Assembly: GCA_013365325.1 (NCBI GenBank)
Contig: JABVXV010000620.1
Location: forward strand, 1-20,895
Length of the DNA: 20,895 bases
From: Dipetalonema caudispina
Lineage: Eukaryota; Nematoda; Chromadorea; Rhabditida; Onchocercidae
Direction: 5' to 3'
This document shows positions 1 through 9,800 of this stretch, one piece after another (position 1 is the first letter of the stretch; every line of letters begins with the position of its first letter). The notes under the pieces are model-generated. The model did no database searches, had not been told where the DNA came from, and worked only from the letters and a program-made list of their open reading frames with translations. Made by a program: the position numbers and the translations under genes.

Positions 1-1214
1 CTTCACTTTTATAATTCTAATAAATGAATATAACGTTATTTGTGCAATAATAAATTCCGATTATCAGACACATATTCCTGCTCTAAACATAAATTGAAAT
101 GTTGAACATTGCCGATCGATAATTCTCGAGAAAGTATTTTTTTCGCTTCTTACTTTTTCATTTGTAGACATATGTTCTGTGCACAAATTTTTATCCGAAT
201 AAGTTTAGCAATTGCAAATTTTAAGCCAACTAGTTTTTCGATATACGTGGAAAATTATGATAACTCTATTTTTCCATTTCGTCAGACAACTTCTTAATTT
301 TTCGTTTAATTTCTCTGTTTCCTCATTATTAGGCATTAGGCTTATGTTTGACTTTGCAATTATCTTCCATAATCTAGGCTATCTAGAAATTCTAAATGTT
401 TCCCACACTTTTTCCAGATAATTGGGAGTTAATTTTGCAAAATGAAAAATTTTTGGCTAGTGGTAGTATTTCGAAAAATGGTCTGGAATTATATTTAACA
501 GTTGAAAAAAGTAAACTTTAAAAATATACGCAAAATGATACCCGAAATATTCCATTGCTGTTATATTGCGTGATATGTCTTGATCAACAAGTTAAGGGCG
601 GAGGTGATACTCGCTGTTTACTTTTATATTTAAATCGAATAGGGCGGCATTTCCAGAAAAGTTCCTTGATATGTTCTAAATAGTGACATTTAAGGAATGA
701 AATTTCGATATTTATTCTAATGTCCTCTCAATTTCAATTGTTTGTTACTCACAGTTCACAGCACTTCTTTTATTCTTTAAAAGTACAGTAAATTTTGTTT
801 ACGGAATACACGGCTATGCTTTAATTTAATTATTTAAGTAATATGAGTTATGCCTGTTTTAAAAACGATTAATATTATTTATAAAGTTTCATTTTATGCA
901 TCGAAGTGCATTCTCAAGTATTTGAAATTTCTTCATATTTGTTTCGAATCATTGGTGAACTATAGGAAAGAAGTTATATTTGGAAGACTTAAATTATAAA
1001 TAACCTTTATCATTGCTATAATTTATTTCGTTAAGTTTCATACGAAATTTTTACCAATTTGTCAATTTACTTTCTGCAAATAAGTTCAAATTGCAGCTTT
1101 TCTGTTTCTGAGCTAGAAGCTTATTACGTATTACTTTTCGTTGGTGTTTCTGATTATGAAGGCAATTGTGCTGAAACTCGGGAAATAACTGAGAAGGATA
1201 CATCAATGGATTAA
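1..1214. other. AT-rich upstream region, no supported gene
   Basis: This stretch precedes the Ly6-like gene. Two short open frames between 109 and 421 overlap each other, are rich in Phe, Ile and Ser, lack recognisable motifs and do not continue across plausible splice sites, so I do not call them genes. The region presumably holds the promoter and 5' leader of the following gene, but I cannot point to a specific element. A two-codon upstream frame (ATG GAT TAA, from 1206) lies just before the chosen start at 1215. Confidence 0.55.
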
Positions 1215-3518
1215 ATGAACGACAATGTCGGAATAAAAAGTATAGGTAGTTTGATGATACTGATAGCGGTCATTTTTATCGATATTTCATACTTATGCGC
1301 TGCTAAAGAAGTTGCTGGACTGATGGAAATTGGTATCATCATTTCTTTCATTTTACTAAAAACATTTAAGCTTTGTATGTCTCATTAGTCTGTTTGCAAA
1401 TTCATTAATCTATTTACAATTTATTCTCTAATTTATATAAAATTTAAGCTCGTATGAATTCTATTGATTTCATTAAAATGGAAGCATTTAAGGACTTGTT
1501 CAATTAGAAAAGACAGAATTCACTAAGTTAATTAATATTCCAATTAACATTCCATTAAGTTGATGTATATTAATAAAAACGGATATATTTTGGAAGCACA
1601 GATGTAGGTGACATAATTAATTATATATCCAGGTTGAAAGATTTCTTTTTCATTGTCCTTCTAATAGGAAAAAAACGACTTTTCATGCTTCAAAATATCA
1701 TTTAAATGGTGAGATTTTCACTGCAATATCATTGGTATTATTAAAATGGGAAAAATTGACATAAAAATCCTATTTAAGATGATATTTGAGCATAGTTTGG
1801 AACTTTCAATGTGACTAGTGTAGAATTCTAAGTTCATTTAATTCAATGAGATCTTTAATTCAATAAGGATAATTTCATTTTTCGTAATTTTGATAATTTG
1901 ATTGCTATTATAGCAACGAAAATTTTTATTTATGTAATGCAATTTATTTTCAGATACCATACCTCGTCGATTCGAATGCTTTTCCTGTATGTCATTGAGC
2001 TATCAAGAACGCTGGGAACATCTGCAATATATTTATACACCACCTAAGGTTTTCCTATTTATAATGTTATGTTGTATTCCTTAAATTCTTAAGATGTTTT
2101 GATATGACAAATTAAAAATTTCAGGAGATATTTCTGTTTTCGACCTGGAAAATTGAGTAAATGAGTACATCATTACATGATTTTGTTAAACATTATTACT
2201 TTGTTAAACTTTTGTTAAACAGTAGTGGTTAGTTTTAAATAAAGGGTTAAGTAGACTTGTTAGAACTTTTTTTTGATCCATGTAACAACAAATATAGGGA
2301 GAAAGATATACACATGATCTTTTATGAGAGAAAGAGGAGAGAGAGACAAAGGAAGGGTTGTGTACTTGTAAACAGTAGAAGTTAAGGGAGAATTGAAATT
2401 CTAAAATTCATCAGCCTTTGGGAGAAACTGGGCATTTAAAGTGATGTAGAGAAAATTAAAGAACACTTAAATGTGACAAATTTCCAAAATTGTCGTTGTC
2501 ATATCAATCCTCCATTCAGATTTTAACTTAAGATAAGAAATATGTGTATAATTACGACATTCAGATATTTACGAATCGATGTAACGAACCACAACTTTCA
2601 AATCACATCCCTACCGTAATTTGTTCAACAATGTGTGTTAATTTACTCGAACCCGATGTTGAAGCTGGTTTGTTCATAATTTCTTCCTGATCACTGAATT
2701 AAATTGATCGTAACAAATCTATAACTCAGTTTAGATTAGTTCAGTGTTTGAGTTGATACAGGTATAGAAATTATGAGTTTAACAAGTAAAATTAAATGGA
2801 ACATTTCGACAAATGACATCCTGGACATATTGAGTATTGCTATCAAAATAAATTATGTTATGATAAATTATATGACACACCTGGTAATAAGTAATACAAA
2901 TATGGATTTCCTTCTTACAGAAATCAACATTATACACCACTAGTTTCCCCTTGGAACTAATGTCGGAAATGATCAAAGTTTTTGTTGAACGATCATCATC
3001 CTTTCCAAATACCTGGCTAGAATCAAATAATACAGTAGAGGGTGGAAAACAAATTTGAAAATTTATTTTAATTCTTCCAGTACTTTTTACTTCAACAAAG
3101 TTTTTTCCAGTATTTTGGTTTTCTAAGCGCTAATGTTTTCTCCAGGTGTATTCATCGGTTTTAAATTTATCCGCGGTTGCATGGATCGAGTGTTAAGGAA
3201 TGGTTTCAATGAAACCGCAGTAAGGACGCACCGCTTCCAAACGGTAATTAGAGCTTCTTAATCGTTATGGAAAATTGATCGATGGATGTTTTGTAGAATT
3301 AGAAATAATTATGTTCTATTTAGGTGAATCAATGTCGAAGTTTGCCCCGTGCTCATTTATACAATTTAGACCGCAGACAACTTCATCCAGTATTCGGTGA
3401 TGTACAGTTGTGTACTTGTTATGGAGATAAATGTAATGGTTCATCGGATACTATCAACAGTTCAAATTATAGTGTAGTACTGTTGTTGACGTGTTTCACT
3501 GTCCTACTAAGGATATGA
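1215..3518 (+). CDS. Secreted GPI-anchored Ly6/uPAR-like protein (ODR-2/HOT-like), 5 exons
   Basis: Five exons (1215-1332, 1954-2048, 2565-2667, 3146-3243, 3324-3518) join in consistent phase, all with GT-AG introns, into a 202-residue protein. Residues about 11-30 form a hydrophobic signal peptide. The mature part has ten cysteines (48, 51, 77, 91, 95, 117, 142, 168, 170, 175), ending in the Ly6 signature CTCYGDKCN. The 64-residue C-terminus finishes with small Ser/Asn residues and a hydrophobic tail (SVVLLLTCFTVLLRI), as expected for GPI attachment. NET at 127 is a possible N-glycosylation site. The cysteine pattern predicts a three-finger fold on the outer membrane face. The ERW...PPK...F-T-N-R-C layout recalls nematode ODR-2/HOT proteins, which act in neurons; that subfamily call is from memory. 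Introns of 516 and 621 bp hold only AT-rich or purine-rich sequence (about 2325-2357). The start could lie in an unseen upstream exon, but the signal peptide argues against it. Confidence 0.85.
2182..2220. repeat. Triple TTTGTTAAAC repeat in an intron
   Basis: The ten-base unit TTTGTTAAAC occurs at 2182-2191, 2200-2209 and 2211-2220, inside intron 2 of the Ly6-like gene. It is a small local amplification with no evident function. Confidence 0.6.
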
Positions 3519-3773
3519 AAAACAGCCAGTAATTGATCATCTATGACTTGTTAGGGCTGAAAATTTCCATAATTAAAGGTAGACAAATTTAGTTAAAAAT
3601 TTTAAAATAATTAAACGCTTCTCCTGAATGGATATAACGCCAATGAATTTAAGAAGATGAAATAAGAAGAAATTAACATTACCATTTCTCTAATAACTAG
3701 TTAACATAATTCGTAGGATGTAATGGTGCCTTGTTGTTATCACGTAAGATTAGACCGTTCAAATGAATTTAAC

Positions 3774-3779
3774 AATAAA
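3774..3779 (+). terminator. Possible poly(A) signal AATAAA
   Basis: This AATAAA lies about 255 bases after the stop codon of the Ly6-like gene, the first exact copy I see there. It is a short motif in AT-rich DNA and could be chance. Confidence 0.3.
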
Positions 3780-4527
3780 CATTCGAAAGCGTTTTAAACA
3801 CCACCAAACAAAATCATAGCGTTCGAAATGAATAAATTCAACACTGCTTGAATCCCTATTCATCAGCTTATAAATCAAACAATCTTATCTTTCAAAAGCT
3901 CAGCTTAGTCCATATAAAATCCAATGTGCAAATTATCTATGAAATGTTCGGATAAACTGCAAATTCCGGAAAGAATTTGTTACTACGACCTTGTACATAC
4001 ATTAACAAACAGTTTATCTTGTCTAAAAGCATTATACGTGTATAAACATCGCAAGCGCTGACCGAACAAATCGGCGAACCGATCACGCGAGCTTAAAACA
4101 TGCTTACGCCACTCAAATCATAACATCACATGTAAACATTTAAATTCATAACAGTCAAAATCGTTTCATATCACTTTGACATTACGGTCGGAATCAAATT
4201 ACATCACTTTGACCTTGCGTTCACAGTGACGAAAAGAATCTTATTAGAATTAAAGTGCGTATGCGGGAGGGTTTGTCATTGGTATGGCGTTTTTGGTTGT
4301 CTGAAGAAGGGATGGCTATATTGAGAGTACTTACTAGTGTATATGTTTAATTGTGCGCTTAACCGGACATTTCGTTGAGCACAAATCTATCAGTGCACTT
4401 TGGCAAATCTAATATGTATAATGGAATGTACTTAGCACTGACAAAACGTTGATTCCATTCTTCTATTACCGTAATTGAAAGAAATATAAAATGTTATTCA
4501 CTGAAGAAGTTACATAATGGAAAGTAA

Positions 4528-4728
4528 ATGAATTGGATGCCGATTGAACGTAAATTTCGTGATGTATCAGAGATTTTACGTGGATGTCAAGTGTATGTTT
4601 CTTTAACGACTCGCTCTAAAGAGATTTAACGTGGATGTTTGGTGTATACTGAACGTGAATTGGAATACGGTTCTACCAAAGTGCGTCACAGTTGTTGGTT
4701 TGTGTACTTGTTTGTATACTATTTCTAG
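4528..4728 (+). pseudogene. Possible decayed reading frame with one in-frame stop
   Basis: One frame stays open from ATG 4528 to TAG 4726-4728 except for a TAA at 4627-4629, giving 33 and 32 codons. The two halves carry a related peptide, EILRGCQVY and then EI*RGCLVY, because of a 51-bp imperfect duplication that preserves the frame. Base composition is less AT-rich than the surroundings. I recognise no family. It could be a remnant of a gene or repeat element, or a chance opening in non-coding DNA; two open stretches of this length are not rare. Confidence 0.2.
4569..4649. repeat. Imperfect direct repeat, 51-bp period
   Basis: About 30 bases at 4569-4598 (AGAGATTTTACGTGGATGT...) recur at 4620-4649 (AGAGATTTAACGTGGATGT...) with a few substitutions. 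The spacing of 51 bp is a multiple of three. Confidence 0.6.
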
Positions 4729-5896
4729 AATCAAAAGTAGTTCTGGATAATTGAAAAGTACTGTTAGTTGACTGGGATGAGTGCTGGTATTGTTGCTACT
4801 TGACTATGACTATCGTAGGAAAAGAGAGAGCGTCATGCTACTGAATTTAAAATGGCTTAAGCAGTGAATAGGAGGGCGATTTAATTATTATATTTTCCAG
4901 TAATTTACCGGCGAACAAAACATTCTGCAGTTTGAAATGAAGACTTGTGTAGTTGGGAACGTGAAGGCAGTCTTCGTGATGACAAATTGATTCACTGGAT
5001 TCTTGCCTTATTGATATTTCTGAATTGTCAAACAGTTGCTTACATTAATTCCAACCTTCTTACCACTATTTAATATGACTGATTGCGAATAAGGTAGAAT
5101 TGGTATGAAGTAGACGATAACATAATTAAACTGTGAGTCATTTCTTGGAGTTTGTTGTTGGCTAATGTAACAGAGTTTTTTTCTATCTGATTACAATTTT
5201 CATTTTCTGGAATCGAAAAAATGCTGGACTGCACTCCTTAAAAGTATCTGCAGCAGTGATAACTGGAAAATATTTTAGTGGATGAACAAGTGTTTCTGGT
5301 AAATTGTTGGACCAAATAAATTCGATACTTTTGCCGAAAAGATAATCAAAAAGGATCCTTAGTTTTTCGTAAAGATTCTTTTTATTGGTCAGTTAAGCTG
5401 AGAAAGGAGTGAGGAGTGGAAACATTGCTAATCTTGGATTCTTAACCAAATCAGTTGTTGACCGTATTGAGTGATGACCGAACTGAGTATGAAAAGCGGC
5501 GCTTTTCTATTTTGATATGAGAAGCAAAATTGGAAATTTTAAAAAGGGAGGCGTCAAGATATTCGTTTCAACCGATCACGATAGTATCATCATTATAATA
5601 AATGCCGGAGATGCTGGAAATCATAAAATACTTTTCAAGGTGTTCGGAGTGCTGATTCCATTCTAAGCAAAAACTGATTGTAGCGAAGAAGACATCGTGA
5701 TTGATGTAGCATTTTTTTTTTGGATTCTTTGGGAGGCTGTATTTAAGGGAAGAAGTCGATATGGATAAAAGGGATGCTGCTGCTGGATGTCAAAAATATG
5801 TTCGTGAAGATGCATTTCCAGAGCTGCAATGAAGCCGTAGAAGAATCTACACATACTCGGATAAGACGATTGAGTTTCTTCATTTCACATCGATAC

Positions 5897-5947
5897 AGTG
5901 GAAGGGCTAAATAATGACTGACAAAAAGTGGAAAGGACTAAATAACG
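5897..5947. repeat. Short imperfect direct repeat, about 30-bp period
   Basis: AGTGGAAGGGCTAAATAATG at 5897-5916 is followed at 5927-5947 by AGTGGAAAGGACTAAATAACG, with one substitution, one inserted base and a change near the end. No function is evident. Confidence 0.5.
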
Positions 5948-6833
5948 CTAGATTTCTTGAAATTGTCGAAGGTAAGAATGTTTACAGTGGCGACTGCTGG
6001 TTTTCTTCCAATTTAAAGTTGCCGCATCCTCGAATTTACAGATCATGGAAAGGATGGGCTACAACCGAAACATAATTTTTTTTTTTGCATCGAAACACAA
6101 TCTTCCAGATTTTCCTGTAGAATTGTTGCTGGTTTGTGTCGAAATACGAACTGTGACAATTTTACAAGAGTAGTAGAACAAGACTTGACTATTTCAGTGT
6201 TATGTTGCAAAGTAAGCAAGCAATTGCATTGGACTAGTAATTTGATAACAGGTCCTTCTCAGTTTTGCAAAGGAATTATGGACAAATACTAATGTATGGA
6301 ACAAAATTTCTAAGGCTTCGTACTGAAGTAATGTTACGGACAATGAAAAGTCAACATCTGGAAATCGAACGTTGCCCATAAAATGTTGGACTAGTTTTTC
6401 AATATTTTGAGCTGTAATGATTCGTTAAGGTACATGTTGGCTGAAGGAAAGGTAAACTTTATGAGACGTAGTGGGAAACACATTACTAATATTAGAAAAT
6501 GATTCAGACCACATCACAAACTTCTTTGTTGTGGTATATAACGACGCATTTTTTTTCCGTTAATTAATTCAGATCTTTTCCTTCAACAACTCTTTGCTTT
6601 GTGTCCGGATAGTTTAATAATTTGGGTTCATGAAGTGAACCTATTAATTAAATTATCAAAAAATCAACTAAGTAGTAAAACATGATGGTATCATGATTTG
6701 AACGTTGTTCATCATGGATATGGCTTTTTGTGTTGTTGCTATAGTATCTCATTTCTACTTTTTTGTTGAACGTTATCATCTCTCTTTAGTGCTAGTACTG
6801 AAGCCTCTGATTTGGTAATTATTTTCATACTTG

Positions 6834-6836
6834 CAG
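6834..6836 (+). promoter_or_regulatory. Likely splice acceptor at the 5' end of the zinc-finger gene (SL trans-splice or 5' intron)
   Basis: A pyrimidine-containing run ends in TTGCAG just three bases before ATG 6840. Nematode spliced-leader acceptors commonly sit within about ten bases of the start codon, so this fits trans-splicing. An ordinary acceptor after an undetected upstream exon is the alternative, and the sequence cannot separate the two. Confidence 0.5.
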
Positions 6837-6839
6837 ATA

Positions 6840-9800
6840 ATGAAATGTCCTGAAGTAATAACAATTGATAACAGCGATGACGACGATAGCGATGAGCTCA
6901 ATTCAGTAAGTCGAAATGTGGGGGCGACTGCTTCAATTATTCGTGCAAAACCTCTCAGTTTCTCAGCGCTGCAACCGAGGGTTGGTTTTTGGCGTGGAAA
7001 ATCAGAAAAAACTTATCTAAAAAACATTTTGCACAAGTATTGGTTTTTCAGAAACAACCTAGACGAATAACCTTAATGATTGTTCTTAACTTTCTGTTGT
7101 ACTACTTATGTAAATTAATGGCTTTGAAAATTTTATAGTCAAGTGAAGAGGATGAATATTTTACTGGATCAACGGCATAACTGGCAGTAGAATAGTTAAC
7201 CATTAATTGAATCAAACTTATTTCGTCAGCTATTTTTTAAATGAAGTGTCTATTAGTTGACTTAAAGAAGTCATGTAACAAATTAGCTTTCAGTTAAAGT
7301 GCTAGTGAGAGGAAGAAAATTAATCAGAAAAGAATGATATTTTTAAGTTACAGCGACTTGCAGTCAGCAAACTACCGCGGCATTCTACAGCTTCTCGTCC
7401 ATTACAGTTTTGCCGAGTTAATGTTTCGCAAACTTCCGCAACTCTAATGCTGCAAAGAGCCTTCTCGTCAGCTTTACATACCAAACAACCGAGTTTGGAA
7501 CTTCAAAACCGGACTATATCGGACGCGGAAAATGATACTAGTTACATAGCTTTATCATCGTCATGTAAAGAAAATAGTTTGGATTCATATTGCTATGAAA
7601 GTTACGATCCAAAAGCACCACCGTTTGAAGCGCAACAGTTCAGTGCCAAATTCCGAGTAAGTTTATTGCTATCAGTTTTTCTTTCAAATTCAGCTATGAT
7701 TTTATTAAAAATGGAAACACATAAACTGTTTAATGTATCTTTGTCCATTATTCGTCTATAGATTGAGCAGCGAATTAAATTAAATGAGTAGTTTGGTAGC
7801 TGTAAGCCTTTCCCTGCAAATTCATTCATGACTTGCCATCGCAGTGTACAGAAAAAATGGATTGACTGGGAGAAGTAATGAAAAAGATTGAATGATTGCC
7901 TAAAAGATATAACTGCATCACTGTCCTTCATATAGTTTACGATAAATAACATTACTTTTTCGCTTTCGCCTTAATTTTCGGTTTGATTATGTAAATGTTT
8001 TCAGTGTTCCATTGGAAATTGCCGAAAGCTGCTTTCAAATAACGTAAGTTTTATGTTCCATCTGTGGGCACATTTAACTGAGTTCAATTACGGCAGTGGT
8101 CTTAATTGTCCTCGTGAAATGCATCGCTTCTGCCGTTGTCCACAATGCCTGCATTTATTCCCTACTGCTTATCGTCTGCAGATCCACTATGATAATGTTC
8201 ACAGCGCGACGCCATCCTCGTCCACATGTAAAATATGTGAAATCACTGTAGATGAGGTATGTTTGTAACCCGCTTTTGTCATTTCAATACATCAGTTCAT
8301 GGGCATGCAAAAACTGATATTTCGTATGATTTATTGAAATGTTGGAGTATTTAGTCATTTCAGTCATTCCATTATTGTAATAGAAATCCACGGGTAGGAA
8401 AATAATAATTTTGTATGTTTGAAGAGTCAATGTTTGGCTTGTTTATAAGACGAACATTCCAATTGTATGGAACTTTATGAGTCTTTAACCCTGGTACATC
8501 TGTTAATTTTCTCCCCTCGTAATTATTATGATTTCAGAGCAAGCACCGACAAATTCATGGCGATTTCGATGCTCCATTTCATTGCAGGAAGTGTCGATAC
8601 AGAACCTCGATCAGAACCCATTTTATAGATCATTTTGTTCGATTCCATTCAAATACACGTACTTTGTTGTGTCCGTTCTGTCTTTACTGTTTTATTATAC
8701 CGAGAGACAACTCATCATCTGTAATAAGTGAACGCGAATATGTTAAACATTTTTTGCTACATCAGGAAGGTAAGGTATTTCAAGAATATGAGCAAATCTT
8801 TAACGAATTTTGCAATATCACAGATTTTTACCGTTTTTGTATCAGTTTGCAACTTCAGATGAAATTGTAACAGGTTAAATGATGCGTTCATCTTTTCCAT
8901 TCTAGAAAATTATGGTTGTGATCAGTGCTCATTGAAATTTGTACGACATGCTGATAAAATCGCTCATCGGAAAGAGCATACTCATCCAAATCTGAAATGG
9001 ATTTCAAAAAGTGTCCAAGTACATACTAGACGAAAGGTAAGATATTAAATTAATATTTCTGCGCTGCGTATATTCAGTTGATCCCGTTTCAATTATAAGA
9101 GATTAAAAAATTGCACTAATTAAGAAGGATACCAAAATCACTTGTATGTGAGCTACACATATATACATTTAAAAATTGAAAAAAAGTTTGTTTAAAAAAC
9201 AACTTCAGAACAACAATGCAAATAATGGTTTGTTGTTTGAATGTATAGCTTATTGTATACATGTATCAGCTTATCTACTATTAACTTTATTTTATCTTAT
9301 TCCATGTGGCATTATACTAAACAGTATATATGATCATGCATAAAATTTTCAAATATTCTATAAAATGTTTGATTACGTTCTTCAAAATTTTTCCATTGGT
9401 CAAAAAAAACACATGCTGGAGAAAGTAATATGGTTATTTCTTCTTTGCTGTTCATATCCTCTTTGAGAACCAGTTTAAATGCATTTGCCAGGTCGCAAAT
9501 TTTGTAAAGAATAATTTGGAATTACATATATGATATGATCTTAAGTTTAAGCAATTAAATTTATGAATCCATTTTGCCCTCTGACTTTAAGAAAGTAGCT
9601 GCTAACTAAATTAAATTTTGTGGGAAGAAACTTTCAGCTGAGATAGTTTTGGTTATATTTCAACTACCCTTTTGTAGATCTCGGTCAAGAGTACTGCTGG
9701 TTTTTTTAGGGCCGCAAGTTATGGTCAAAAAGAAAGAAGCGGAAATGCACAGAATGTAATGGAGGGCTGAACAATGTGTACGAACATTTTAAGCATGTGT

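Larger units (their letters stand above)
3519..6833. other. Long intergenic region, no supported gene
   Basis: About 3.3 kb separates the Ly6-like gene from the zinc-finger gene. A possible poly(A) signal for the first gene lies at 3774. From about 4250 onward the sequence is less AT-rich than the flanks and has several short open stretches (for example 4528-4728 and 5710-5832) interrupted by stops. None chains into a credible gene with splice sites, and I recognise no transposase, reverse transcriptase or terminal repeat. It may hold the promoter and outron of the downstream gene, decayed coding sequence, or both. Confidence 0.5.

Noticed and set aside
109..421. Two overlapping plus-strand open frames near the left edge
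   Set aside because: They overlap in different frames, are Phe/Ile/Ser-rich and have no recognisable domain or splice partners.
2779..2976. Minus-strand open frame within intron 3 of the Ly6-like gene
   Set aside because: It is antisense in an intron and low complexity. An acceptor-like site at 2920 on the plus strand was also tested as an exon and gave no cysteine pattern or usable phase.
4171..4213. Repeated TCACTTTGAC with a TGACCTTG nuclear-receptor-like half site
   Set aside because: Two short copies and one imperfect half site are not enough to call a regulatory element in AT-rich DNA.
5663..5854. Minus-strand open frame of 63 codons
   Set aside because: It has no family resemblance and lies in the mixed block 4250-6500, where sense-strand fragments look no worse.
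7602..7952. Minus-strand open frame of 116 codons, the longest in the window
   Set aside because: It is antisense to the end of the 7354-7656 exon and the following intron of the zinc-finger gene, whose sense frame has proper splice sites. No motif is recognisable.
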